Assembly: GCF_003477885.1 (NCBI RefSeq)
Contig: NZ_QUEE01000008.1
Location: 62,001 to 126,000, forward strand
Source of the DNA: Lachnotalea sp. AF33-28
GTDB taxonomy: Bacteria > Bacillota > Clostridia > Lachnospirales > Lachnospiraceae
DNA: 64,000 bases
Reading direction: 5' to 3'
The notes under the pieces were generated by a model. It did no database searches. It saw only the letters and a list, made by a program, of their open reading frames with translations, and was not told the DNA's origin. Numbering within the stretch: the stretch's first letter is position 1; each line of letters starts with the position of its first letter. The translations under genes were made by a program, and so were the position numbers. Below are positions 15,517-24,381 of this stretch, in pieces.

Positions 15517-17658
15517 ATGTTTAAAAGCTATTCAATGGAATTAGCCGGCAGAACACTGACCGTAGATATCGGCAGAGTGGCTGCACAGGCAAACGGCGCT
15601 GCATTTATGCACTATGGCGATACGGTGGTTCTTTCCACTGCAACCGCATCGGAGAAACCCAGGGAAGGCATCGATTTCTTCCCGTTAAGTGTGGAGTATG
15701 AGGAGAAGCTGTACGCCGTGGGCAAGATCCCCGGAGGCTTCAATAAGAGAGAAGGAAAGGCCAGTGAAAATGCGATTCTAACCTCCCGTGTCATTGACAG
15801 GCCGATGCGCCCTCTCTTCCCTAAGGATTACAGAAACGATGTGACATTAAATAACCTGGTTATGAGCGTGGATCAGGATTGCAGCCCGGAGCTTACCGCT
15901 ATGCTGGGATCCGCCATCGCTGTGGCTATTTCCGATATCCCGTTCGACGGCCCTACGGCGACTACACAGGTGGGCCTTGTAAACGGCGAACTCGTATTTA
16001 ACCCTACCGCAGTGCAGAAGGCGGAGTCCGATCTGGCTCTGACCGTTGCGTCCACCAGGGATAAGGTGATCATGATTGAAGCCGGAGCGAATGAAGTTCC
16101 GGAAGCGAAGATGATTGAAGCGATCTTTGCCGCTCACGGAGTGAACCAGCAGGTGATCGCATTCATAGATACGATCGTTGCAGAGTGCGGCAAGTCCAAA
16201 CACAGCTATACAAGCTGTATGACTCCTGCAGAGCTGTGGGACGATATGACTTCCGTCATCAGCCCCGAGCAGATGGAGGCAGCTGTGTTCACCGATGTGA
16301 AACAGGTGCGTGAGGAAAATATCCGCCAGCTCAAAGACATGCTGGAGGAGAGATATGCAGAGAGCAATCCGGACTGGCTGCCTTTGATTGATGAGGCTGT
16401 TTACCAGTACCAGAAAAAAACCGTCCGCAAAATGATCTTAAAGGATCACAAGCGTCCGGACGGACGTCAGATCAATCAGATCCGCCCCCTGGCAGCGGAG
16501 ATCGATCTGCTTCCCAGAGCACACGGATCCGCCATGTTTACCCGCGGGCAGACACAGATCTGTACGGTGACGACACTTGCGCCGCTTTCCGATGCTCAGA
16601 AGCTGGACGGGCTGGATGAGGCGGAAACCTCTAAGAGATATATGCACCATTACAATTTCCCTTCCTACTCCGTAGGCGAGACAAAGCCCAGCAGAGGGCC
16701 GGGAAGGCGTGAAATCGGCCACGGCGCTCTGGCGGAGAGAGCTCTGGTACCGGTACTTCCGACGGAAGAGGAATTCCCTTATGCGATCCGTACCGTATCG
16801 GAAACCTTTGAATCCAACGGTTCCACTTCACAGGCCAGCATCTGCGCGTCATCCATGTCTCTTATGGCGGCAGGCGTGCCGATTAAAAAGGCTGTGGCAG
16901 GTATCTCCTGCGGTCTGGTGACCGGTGAGACCGATGACGATTATCTGGTGCTGACGGATATCCAGGGCCTGGAGGATTTCTTCGGAGATATGGACTTTAA
17001 GGTGGCAGGCACCCATGAGGGCATCACTGCCATACAGATGGATATTAAGATCCACGGTCTGACCAGACCGATCATTGAGGAAGCGATTGCCAGAACAAGA
17101 GAGGCAAGAATCTACATCCTGGATGAGGTAATGGCCAAGGTAATTGACAGACCCAGGCCGGAAGTCGGAAAATATGCGCCCAAGATTGAGCAGATCTCCA
17201 TCGATCCGTCCAAGATCGGTGATGTGGTCGGCAAACAGGGCAAGGTGATCAATAAGATCATTGATGAAACCGGCGTTAAGATCGATATCGCAGAGGACGG
17301 CAGCGTGTCCGTATGCGGCACCGATAAAGAGATGATCGCCAAGGCGATTCAGATCATCAAGAGCATTGTGACGGATGTGGAGCCCGGACAGATCCTGACC
17401 GGCAAGGTGGTCCGCATCATGAATTTCGGAGCCTTTGTGGAGCTTGCGCCGAACAAGGACGGTATGGTTCATATATCCAAGCTTTCCAAACAGCGCGTAG
17501 CCAAGGTCGAAGATGTGGTGAATATCGGTGATGTGGTTACCGTAAAGGTTATGGAAGTGGATAAGATGGGCCGCGTGAATTTGAGTATGAAAGATGTGGA
17601 TGCAGACAAAGCAGCCGCTAAAGATAAATCAGCAGAAAAAAAGGACAGTGAGGCTTAA
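15517..17658 (+). CDS. pnp: Polyribonucleotide nucleotidyltransferase (PNPase)
   Basis: Phosphorolytic 3'-to-5' exoribonuclease, a trimer and major mRNA-decay enzyme. The protein has 713 residues, with two RNase PH domains (about 5-225 and 310-545), a linking all-alpha region, a KH domain (about 553-615, VVGKQGKVINKIIDETG) and an S1 domain (about 620-690, GKVVRIMNFGAFVELAPNKDG). The second PH core contains RTVSETFESNGSTSQAS and FFGDMDFKVAGT with catalytic acidic residues. The ribosome-binding site is AAGGAGA. Its stop overlaps the next start by 1 bp. Confidence 0.98.
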   Translation: MFKSYSMELAGRTLTVDIGRVAAQANGAAFMHYGDTVVLSTATASEKPREGIDFFPLSVEYEEKLYAVGKIPGGFNKREGKASENAILTSRVIDRPMRPLFPKDYRNDVTLNNLVMSVDQDCSPELTAMLGSAIAVAISDIPFDGPTATTQVGLVNGELVFNPTAVQKAESDLALTVASTRDKVIMIEAGANEVPEAKMIEAIFAAHGVNQQVIAFIDTIVAECGKSKHSYTSCMTPAELWDDMTSVISPEQMEAAVFTDVKQVREENIRQLKDMLEERYAESNPDWLPLIDEAVYQYQKKTVRKMILKDHKRPDGRQINQIRPLAAEIDLLPRAHGSAMFTRGQTQICTVTTLAPLSDAQKLDGLDEAETSKRYMHHYNFPSYSVGETKPSRGPGRREIGHGALAERALVPVLPTEEEFPYAIRTVSETFESNGSTSQASICASSMSLMAAGVPIKKAVAGISCGLVTGETDDDYLVLTDIQGLEDFFGDMDFKVAGTHEGITAIQMDIKIHGLTRPIIEEAIARTREARIYILDEVMAKVIDRPRPEVGKYAPKIEQISIDPSKIGDVVGKQGKVINKIIDETGVKIDIAEDGSVSVCGTDKEMIAKAIQIIKSIVTDVEPGQILTGKVVRIMNFGAFVELAPNKDGMVHISKLSKQRVAKVEDVVNIGDVVTVKVMEVDKMGRVNLSMKDVDADKAAAKDKSAEKKDSEA

Positions 17659-18368
17659 TGCTCGATATTTTCGATATGCATACCCATTCCATTGCCAGCG
17701 GCCATTCTTATAACACGATTTATGAGATGGCCAGAGGCGCCGCTGACCTGGGCCTGAAAGCGCTGGGGATCACGGAACATGCGCCGGCTCTGCCGGGAAC
17801 CTGTCATGCGCTGTATTTTTCCAACCTTTATGTGGTGCCGCGGGAGCTTAGTGGAGTCAAGCTGTATCTGGGGGCGGAGCTGAATATCCTCGATTATGAG
17901 GGAAGGGTGGATCTGGGACCTGCGGAGCTGAAACGGCTGGATATCGGGATTGCCAGCATGCATCCTCCCTGCCTCACGCCGGGGAGTTGTAAAGAGCTGA
18001 CCCATGCCTATATCTGTGCCATGGAAAATCCGTATGTGCAGGTGATCGGGCATCCGGATGACGGCAGATATCTGGCAGATTATGAGGAGATGGCGCGCAA
18101 AGCGAAGGAATACCATGTGCTGCTGGAACTCAACAACAGTTCTCTCAAGCCGGGCGGTTATCGACAGAACAGCTGGGAGAATGCCAGAGCCATGCTGAAG
18201 CACTGTGAACGTTTCGGGACAAAAGTGATCATGAACAGCGATGCTCATGTGGTGAGCGATGTCGGAGATCACCGTTTCGCCTGGAAACTGGTGCAGGAGA
18301 CAGGGTTTCCAGAGGAACTGGTGGTAAACGGCAGTCTGGAAGAACTGGACGGATATTTGCAGCGATAG
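17658..18368 (+). CDS. PHP-domain phosphatase, YcdX-like
   Basis: Trinuclear-metal phosphoesterase of 236 residues. Metal ligands are visible in order: DMHTHS and ASGHS at the N-terminus, GITEHAP, GAELNI, SMHPP, GHPDD, and NSDAHV with the final aspartate and histidine. This pattern fits the YcdX type of PHP protein rather than histidinol phosphatase HisK, and no his genes are nearby. Translation is probably coupled to pnp through the TAATG overlap. The substrate is not known. Confidence 0.88.
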   Translation: MLDIFDMHTHSIASGHSYNTIYEMARGAADLGLKALGITEHAPALPGTCHALYFSNLYVVPRELSGVKLYLGAELNILDYEGRVDLGPAELKRLDIGIASMHPPCLTPGSCKELTHAYICAMENPYVQVIGHPDDGRYLADYEEMARKAKEYHVLLELNNSSLKPGGYRQNSWENARAMLKHCERFGTKVIMNSDAHVVSDVGDHRFAWKLVQETGFPEELVVNGSLEELDGYLQR

Positions 18369-18430
18369 TGTATGTTGGCCGACAGAATGACCCGCCGCAG
18401 GAGATGAATCCTGCGGCCGGGATTTTTTCA

Positions 18431-18463
18431 AAACAGGCAGGCTTACGGGGCGGCCTGTTTTTT
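18431..18463 (+). terminator. Terminator of the pnp-PHP unit
   Basis: AAACAGGC (18431-18438) pairs with GCCTGTTT (18453-18460), followed by a T-run. Confidence 0.8.
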
Positions 18464-18464
18464 C

Positions 18465-18501
18465 ATTACATAGGAAAGTTCTCCGAACTCTCCTATGTAA
18501 T
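18465..18501. repeat. Long inverted repeat
   Basis: ATTACATAGGAAAGTT (18465-18480) and AACTCTCCTATGTAAT (18486-18501) form an almost perfect stem around a 5-nt loop. A-rich sequence follows on the plus strand and T-rich sequence on the minus strand, so it could end the minus-strand transcript. Confidence 0.7.
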
Positions 18502-18574
18502 AAAAAAGCCCTCCGGGCAGGAACGCACTGCGACGGAATGGAATGATGTCGCTGAAGCGACCCGCCGCAGGCGG

Positions 18575-18600
18575 AGAATCCCGCGAGCGGGATTCTTTTT
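18575..18600 (+). terminator. Terminator hairpin next to the convergent DUF5688-like gene
   Basis: GAATCCCGC and GCGGGATTC form a 9-bp stem followed by TTTTT on the plus strand. A related block sharing GACCCGCCGCAGG lies at about 18389-18427. Confidence 0.7.
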
Positions 18601-19567
18601 ACATCAGCAACGCGTTTTCTGAGCAGGAATAGAAATAGACGTGATCGGACAGCCGTTCTGTGATATCCACATCATTTTCATTGATTTCTCTTACCATGCT
18701 GCACAGGTCTTCATGGCTGATCACATCATCCCTGGGAATTAATATGACCTCATGGATACTGCTGGGAAGCAGGTAGAAATCTCCATGCTCTTCGGCGAAC
18801 TTATACATCAGTCCCGGATACAGCATACAGCTGGCGCCGTAGCAGCGGTTTTTGTTGGTCAGTACATACATGGTCGGACGGCCTTCCTGTGAGCCGTGCA
18901 GGTGTTCCATCATCAAAGAGGCGAAACTGTCCAGTTCGCTGTCCGTAACACTGAGCCTGTATTCGTTGAGAGAGACATTGTCGTTAAGATCCTTCATCAG
19001 CATTTCCCGCATCACTTCGTCCATTGTTTTCAGCTCATATCCCAGCTTGGCGGGCGTATTGGCCGCGGCGATCCGATACAGTGTGTCTTCACCGATACCC
19101 CATAGCTTCAGATGATCATTGTGGATCAGGGCGGTGGCATCTCCAAGACCGTCGCTGTGCAGGATCAGGTAGTATACGATGGCCAGATCCAGAAAACGCT
19201 TATGGGGAATACCGTTTAACAGTTCACGGTTGCTTTCGTAGTTGATCAGCCGGAACGCGATGCTGGATTGTATATTCTCGAACTTCAGGAAACGTTCGGG
19301 CTGAAATTTAAAGGATACTTTGTGGGTTTCGTAAATCGAGAGAACTTCGGAAACGATGTATGGAAGAGAGGAACCGGCCATATATTCATCGTAATAGTCA
19401 TTCAGATAGATCGAAGGGGTGATATTCTGCCCCTCCGGCAGAATGGTGAGACAGTCCAGCGCAAGGCTGTTGTTTTTGAGTATTTTATGCAGCTCCACTC
19501 TGGTGTTGTCGCCCATTATCTTTTGCAGGCTGGTTTTCATGTACGACAAAAAATCGATGTAATCCAT
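18599..19567 (-). CDS. DUF5688-like protein of unknown function
   Basis: A 322-residue acidic protein without signal peptide or membrane segments. It resembles the DUF5688 proteins common, often in several copies, in Lachnospiraceae: N-terminal SYMKTSLQKIMGD, central ESNRELLNGIPHKRFLDLAIVYY and C-terminal YLLPSSIHEVILIP. ATG at 19567 is chosen because AGGAGG lies upstream on the minus strand; the in-frame extension to 19696 is AT-rich and not protein-like. It is transcribed alone, convergent with pnp-PHP. No function can be given. Confidence 0.75.
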   Translation of the reverse strand: MDYIDFLSYMKTSLQKIMGDNTRVELHKILKNNSLALDCLTILPEGQNITPSIYLNDYYDEYMAGSSLPYIVSEVLSIYETHKVSFKFQPERFLKFENIQSSIAFRLINYESNRELLNGIPHKRFLDLAIVYYLILHSDGLGDATALIHNDHLKLWGIGEDTLYRIAAANTPAKLGYELKTMDEVMREMLMKDLNDNVSLNEYRLSVTDSELDSFASLMMEHLHGSQEGRPTMYVLTNKNRCYGASCMLYPGLMYKFAEEHGDFYLLPSSIHEVILIPRDDVISHEDLCSMVREINENDVDITERLSDHVYFYSCSENALLM

Positions 19568-19736
19568 AGTTGGAATACCTCCTGATATGTTTAAATAAGT
19601 AGAATTGGGATAAATCGTCCTAAGAATTGGACATAAGATAAAACTGATCTGTACATGCACATTTATTATTTTACAACAGTTCCCGCTCATGGGCAAGTGT
19701 TAATCGCAAAAAAAATCATGTTTTTAAAAATAACGC

Positions 19737-19765
19737 TTGCTCATTTTTAAAATCTGTTGTACAAT
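19737..19765 (+). promoter_or_regulatory. Promoter of tRNA-Arg
   Basis: TTGCTC (19737-19742), 17 bp, TACAAT (19760-19765), ending 9 bp before the tRNA. Confidence 0.75.
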
Positions 19766-19774
19766 AAATATCGC

Positions 19775-19846
19775 GCATCTGTAGCTCAGGGGATAGAGCA
19801 ACGGCCTCCGGAGCCGTGTGCGGTGGTTCGAGTCCACTCAGATGCA
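19775..19846 (+). tRNA. tRNA-Arg (anticodon CCG)
   Basis: A cloverleaf with acceptor GCATCTG/CAGATGC, anticodon stem ACGGC/GCCGT closing loop CTCCGGA, and T-loop GTTCGAG. The anticodon CCG reads CGG. The discriminator is A and CCA is not encoded. Confidence 0.96.
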
Positions 19847-19856
19847 TTCTTTTGGA

Positions 19857-19922
19857 AACACTCCTTACGGCAGGAATTCCCCGCGTGACAGCGGTGCGTT
19901 TCTGCCCATCGGAGTGTTTTTT
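19857..19922 (+). terminator. Terminator of tRNA-Arg
   Basis: AAACACTCC (19857-19865) pairs with GGAGTGTTT (19911-19919), an inner GGCAG pairs with CTGCC, and a T-run follows. Confidence 0.85.
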
Positions 19923-20084
19923 CGCTTTCACGGCAGATTCGCTGCGCTTTATTGAAAAAAACGGTGTGACCGGTCAGTACACTGGCTAAACTGTCCTTGT
20001 AAAGAGGCGGCCGGCACTGTATACTATATGAAAGCAGCCCTGTGACTGTACGGGGCTGCACTACAACAGAAATGAGGAACGTGT

Positions 20085-22862
20085 ATGCTAAACATACGCT
20101 GGAACAGATTTATACCCTTAATGGCAGCTGCTATTCTGCTGATTACTTGTTCAGTTCCGGCCCGCGCAGCAGACGGGGAGGAGAGTGAGGCCCGTGTTTT
20201 GACAGTGGCCTTTCCAAACAGTCCCGGGATCAGCGAAGTCTATGAGGACGGCACATTTGGCGGCAGCGTCTATGACTGGCTTCATGAGATCTCCAAGTAT
20301 ACCGGCTGGGAGTATGAATTTGTGACCGGAGAGGCCACCGAGCTGCTCGATGAAATGAGCAGGGGCGGGTACGATCTCATGGGCGGCATGTACTACCTGG
20401 AAGGCTATGACGAGATATACAGCTACCCCAAATACGTTATGGGCGCCAACTACTCACTGCTCATGTACCACCGGGATGACGATACCATCAAAAGTTTTGA
20501 CTATACGACGCTCAATGGAAAGACCATCGGTGTATTCAAAAAGGCAGTCAGCAAAATTGACCGCCTGCAGAAGTTTCTAAATTTTAACCATATAGAGTGC
20601 GAGCTGATATATTACGATACGTCGGAGGAGTACGGGAAGTGTCTGGATCATGACGAAGTCGACCTCATGTACGGAAATGATGTATATATGAACGAGGAAT
20701 ACAATGTCGCGGCAAAGATTGAGGCGGATCCCTACTATATCGTCACCTCTCACGACGAGCCGGAACTGTGCCGGCAGCTTAGTGAGGCTATGAGCGCCAT
20801 TTATTCCGCTAATCCTAATTTTGCCGATGAGCTGTATGAGAAATATTTTCCGTCTGAATACATCAACACCATCGACTTCACCCCAAAGGAGCAGGAGTTC
20901 CTGAATCAGAGCGGCCCGATCCGGGTTGCGGTGGTAAAGCAGATGTATCCGCTGTACTATGAAGATGGGGGAACGCCCAGGGGAATTGTTCCGGACTGTC
21001 TCGCTCTGATCGCAGGCCGGACAGGACTGGAGTTTGAGTATGTCTATGTGGGGGCATACGGAGAACTGCAGGGGCTGCTTGAAAACGGCGAAGCGGATAT
21101 GATTGGCAGCTATATGGAGACGGAGCGCACTGCAGACGCGGCCGGACTGGCCTGCACGGCTCCCCTGGTCCCGCTTGACTCCACCTTGGTCCGCAACAAG
21201 TATTCGGATCTGTCCAAGGATGGTCTCGTGATAGCGGTTCCGGCGGGTAAAAGTCTGTCATCGGCCGGGATAAAGGGAACGGTCAGGGAATATCCGCAGT
21301 ATGAGGACTGCTTAAGGGCAGTCAACCGCGGTGAAGCAGACTGTGCCTACATCCCGGCTTCCTCTCTGGAATGGCTGTACGCGCAGGACTATTACGCGAA
21401 CGTAACCATCTCGGTGGATATGGCACAGAAGGAGCAGATGGCATTTGCCATCCTTCGGCCGGTCAATGTGCTGCTGTACTCCGTAATAAGCAAGGCGATC
21501 GGTAATCTTGCGGACGCGGAGATCAACAGCGTCCTATCGCAGGACCTTCTGCCTACGTTCGCCGCGCCCGCTACCTTTAAATCGCTGCTATATACGAACC
21601 CGGTAATGGTAATTTCGATTTCCGTAGGATTTGTGGTGCTGGCGGCAGCCGTGTTTCTGCTATTTAATGCTTATAAAATGAAGACGCGGATCATGCGTGT
21701 CAAACTGGAAAAGGCGGAAGAGACCAGCAGGGCAAAATCGGACTTCCTTTCCCGGATGTCCCACGAGATCCGCACCCCAATGAATGCGATCATAGGCCTG
21801 ACTAACCTGGCTATGATGAAGGGGGAAGCAACGCCTTCCGTTCGGGAGGACCTGGGTAAAATAGATACTTCTGCCAAATTCCTGCTCTCTCTGCTTAACG
21901 ACGTGCTGGACATGTCTAAAATCGAGAGCCAGAAAATGAAGCTGTCGGCGGCGCCGTTTCGAATGGACGATCTGGTGGAGCAGCTTGAGGATATATTTAT
22001 GCTTCAGGCAGAGCAAAAGCAGCTGAAGCTTGTATTTGACTGCCGTCCGCAGGACGGGCTCTATGTAGGCGACAGCATGCGTCTTAGCCAGATCCTTACA
22101 AATCTGCTCTCCAATGCATATAAATTCACGGATCCGGGCGGACGGATCACGCTGACCATTCGGGAAGAGGAGAGGGAAGGCGGGGAAGCCATCCTCTTTT
22201 TCTCCGTTCGGGATACCGGCATCGGGATCCGTCCGGAGGATCAGGAACGCATTTTTCTCTCCTTCGAACAGGCCGCGGACAAGAAACCCAATGCGCCGGG
22301 AACGGGGCTGGGCCTTGCCATCAGCAAAAGCCTGGTGGAACTTATGGGAGGAAAGCTCAGTTTAAACAGCCGGCCCGACGAGGGTGCAGAATTCAGCTTT
22401 ACTGTCCGGCTCCCTGTTTACTGCGGTGCGCTGGAGTCGAAGAAGGCGCCAAAGAAGCGGACATCTCTTCCGCTAGCCGGGATGCATGTGCTTGTTGCGG
22501 AGGACAACGACATCAATGCGGAGATCGCCATCGAGCTCCTGCGGATCCAGCAGATTGAGGCCGACCGTGCGGCGGACGGGCGTCAGGCCGTGGAGATGTT
22601 TGCATCCCGCCCGGAGGGATATTACGGTGCGATTCTTATGGATGTGAACATGCCTGTTATGGACGGCATGCAGGCCGCCGTGCAGATCCGGGCGCTGGAC
22701 CGTGCGGACGCTTTGTGCATTCCCATCCTGGCTATGACGGCAAATACCTTTCAGGAGGACCGGGAGAAGACGAGGCAGGCCGGCATGACGGGCTTTTTGC
22801 CAAAGCCGTTTGAAGCGCAGCAGCTTTATGAGGCGCTGGAAGGGGCGGTTGCCCGGACATAG
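20085..22862 (+). CDS. Membrane hybrid histidine kinase with two solute-binding sensor domains
   Basis: A 925-residue EvgS/BvgS-like sensor. It has a signal peptide ending near ARAA, then two SBP_bac_3 (Venus-flytrap) domains at about 38-265 and 285-495 outside the membrane. One membrane helix (about 510-530) leads to HisKA with phospho-accepting H560 in SHEIRTPMNAIIG, an HATPase domain (DTGIGI, GTGLGLAISKSL), and a receiver with D853 in LMDVNMP. Ligands of such domains are usually amino acids or similar small molecules. No HPt or output regulator adjoins it; the HPt gene at 34171 is the nearest candidate partner. It is transcribed alone between tRNA-Arg and a terminator. Confidence 0.93.
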   Translation: MLNIRWNRFIPLMAAAILLITCSVPARAADGEESEARVLTVAFPNSPGISEVYEDGTFGGSVYDWLHEISKYTGWEYEFVTGEATELLDEMSRGGYDLMGGMYYLEGYDEIYSYPKYVMGANYSLLMYHRDDDTIKSFDYTTLNGKTIGVFKKAVSKIDRLQKFLNFNHIECELIYYDTSEEYGKCLDHDEVDLMYGNDVYMNEEYNVAAKIEADPYYIVTSHDEPELCRQLSEAMSAIYSANPNFADELYEKYFPSEYINTIDFTPKEQEFLNQSGPIRVAVVKQMYPLYYEDGGTPRGIVPDCLALIAGRTGLEFEYVYVGAYGELQGLLENGEADMIGSYMETERTADAAGLACTAPLVPLDSTLVRNKYSDLSKDGLVIAVPAGKSLSSAGIKGTVREYPQYEDCLRAVNRGEADCAYIPASSLEWLYAQDYYANVTISVDMAQKEQMAFAILRPVNVLLYSVISKAIGNLADAEINSVLSQDLLPTFAAPATFKSLLYTNPVMVISISVGFVVLAAAVFLLFNAYKMKTRIMRVKLEKAEETSRAKSDFLSRMSHEIRTPMNAIIGLTNLAMMKGEATPSVREDLGKIDTSAKFLLSLLNDVLDMSKIESQKMKLSAAPFRMDDLVEQLEDIFMLQAEQKQLKLVFDCRPQDGLYVGDSMRLSQILTNLLSNAYKFTDPGGRITLTIREEEREGGEAILFFSVRDTGIGIRPEDQERIFLSFEQAADKKPNAPGTGLGLAISKSLVELMGGKLSLNSRPDEGAEFSFTVRLPVYCGALESKKAPKKRTSLPLAGMHVLVAEDNDINAEIAIELLRIQQIEADRAADGRQAVEMFASRPEGYYGAILMDVNMPVMDGMQAAVQIRALDRADALCIPILAMTANTFQEDREKTRQAGMTGFLPKPFEAQQLYEALEGAVART

Positions 22863-22865
22863 AAG

Positions 22866-22893
22866 AAAAGCCCTGATTTTTCGGGGCTTTTCA
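22866..22893 (+). terminator. Terminator of the solute-binding sensor kinase
   Basis: AAAAGCCC pairs with GGGGCTTTT around a short loop, within a T-rich context. Confidence 0.8.
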
Positions 22894-22952
22894 TTACATA
22901 TTTCATGTATATGTGTTCACAAATCAATCACAGAATTGTAAGAAGATGGACC

Positions 22953-22981
22953 TTGCAATTTTTGCATGTGTCTGATATTAT
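22953..22981 (+). promoter_or_regulatory. Promoter of the SH3b protein gene
   Basis: TTGCAA (22953-22958), 17 bp, TATTAT (22976-22981). Confidence 0.6.
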
Positions 22982-23047
22982 TGTATAGACGCGGTAATCG
23001 ACAAAGACCGCGATGTTTTGGTTACAGCAGTTGAAGGAGGAATTTAG

Positions 23048-24283
23048 ATGCAGTTTAAAATAGATAAAAAGTTTATTGAAAAGTACGGTAAGTATATGAT
23101 TCTCGGCGCAGTTGCGCTGCTGCTGGTAATCATTCTGATTGTGTCCGCGCTCACAAAGAAACCGGAGGTGCCGGCAGGCCAGACCGTTGAACCCACCACC
23201 GATGAGGCGGTGACAGAACCGGCGGAAACGGAGCCCCCGCTTCAGGAGGATGCGTATCCGGAGATCAACAAACTGTTTGAAACCTATTTTACTGCTAAGA
23301 AGGAGCTGAATGTAGATCAGCTCAACAGCATAGTGGTACAGGAAGAGCCCTATACTCTTGAAGAGATCGAAAAAGAGGGGGAATATATCGAGAACTACCA
23401 GAACATCAAGTGTTATACGAAGCCGGGACTGCAGGACAATACGTACCTGGTGTATGTGTACTTTGAAATAAAATTTATGAACATCGATACGCCCGCACCG
23501 GGCATGGTGCAGCAGCTGGTCTGCATGAACAGTGACGGAACCCTGTATATCAATGCCGGAAAAGTGGATGCGGATGTAAAGAGCTATATGGATGAAGTAT
23601 ACAACAGCCAGGATGTAAGGGCGCTGATTACGAGTGTGGAAGAGAAGCTGCAGCAGGCCATGTCTGCGGATGAGAACCTGCTTAAGCTGGTGGACAAATT
23701 AAGAGAGGGTGCGGATACCGGAACAACACCGCCCGAGACCGAGCCGGAACAGACACAGCCGCCGGAAACACAGCCAGAACAGACGCAGCCTTCAGAGACC
23801 GAGCCTGCAGAAACACAGCCGGAGCAGACGCAGCCGTCGGAAACACAGGCGTCTGAAACCACCGCTGCGCCTTCCGGAACCACCACCGTATATGCAAAAC
23901 AGAATGTGAAGATCCGTAAAGAGCCCTCCACAGACAGCGAAGAGGTGGGCAAGCTTACCGGAGCGGCTTCCATCGAGCGCATCAGCGATGACGGAACCTG
24001 GAGCAAGGTGCTCTATAACGGCGCTGAGTGCTACATAATGAGTGATCTTTTAACAACGGTTAAACCGGATACAGCACCGTTTACGGCAACGGACGAAACG
24101 GTATATGCGACCACGGATGTGAAGATCCGCAAGGGACCCAGCACCGATTCGGAAGAGGTTGCAACGCTGAAAGCCGGAGATTCCATCAAGCGGACTGCTT
24201 ATAATGATGAGTGGAGTAAGGTGGAATATAAGGGGAACACATACTATGTGGCAACTCCGTACCTTAGCAGACAGAGACCATAA
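23048..24283 (+). CDS. Membrane-anchored protein with two C-terminal SH3b domains
   Basis: A 411-residue exported protein anchored by an N-terminal helix (about 17-36). An extracellular domain of about 140 residues without a known name follows, then a low-complexity linker (about 225-275) made of repeats of ETEPEQTQPPETQ type. Two bacterial SH3 domains end the protein, recognised by VKIRKEPSTDSEEVGKL and VKIRKGPSTDSEEVATL. SH3b domains bind peptidoglycan peptides, so it probably contacts the wall. No catalytic domain is seen. ATG 23048 follows AAGGAGG. It is transcribed alone. Confidence 0.82.
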   Translation: MQFKIDKKFIEKYGKYMILGAVALLLVIILIVSALTKKPEVPAGQTVEPTTDEAVTEPAETEPPLQEDAYPEINKLFETYFTAKKELNVDQLNSIVVQEEPYTLEEIEKEGEYIENYQNIKCYTKPGLQDNTYLVYVYFEIKFMNIDTPAPGMVQQLVCMNSDGTLYINAGKVDADVKSYMDEVYNSQDVRALITSVEEKLQQAMSADENLLKLVDKLREGADTGTTPPETEPEQTQPPETQPEQTQPSETEPAETQPEQTQPSETQASETTAAPSGTTTVYAKQNVKIRKEPSTDSEEVGKLTGAASIERISDDGTWSKVLYNGAECYIMSDLLTTVKPDTAPFTATDETVYATTDVKIRKGPSTDSEEVATLKAGDSIKRTAYNDEWSKVEYKGNTYYVATPYLSRQRP

Positions 24284-24295
24284 GGGATAAATATT

Positions 24296-24320
24296 GAGGC
24301 GGCCTGTGCCGCCTCTTATT
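24296..24320 (+). terminator. Terminator after the SH3b protein gene
   Basis: GAGGCGGC (24296-24303) and GCCGCCTC (24308-24315) form a perfect 8-bp stem with a 4-nt loop, followed by TTATT. Confidence 0.8.
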
Positions 24321-24381
24321 CCGTTAAAATGAACTGTGAACAAAGCGATGAAAAACTGGGTGTCAGAGAGGAACTGATAAA

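Noticed and set aside
18368..18622. 84-codon plus-strand ORF after the PHP gene
   Set aside because: It runs through three hairpins and has no protein-like composition.
23709..23909. Arg/Pro-rich ORF inside the SH3b protein gene
   Set aside because: It is an out-of-frame reading of the low-complexity linker.
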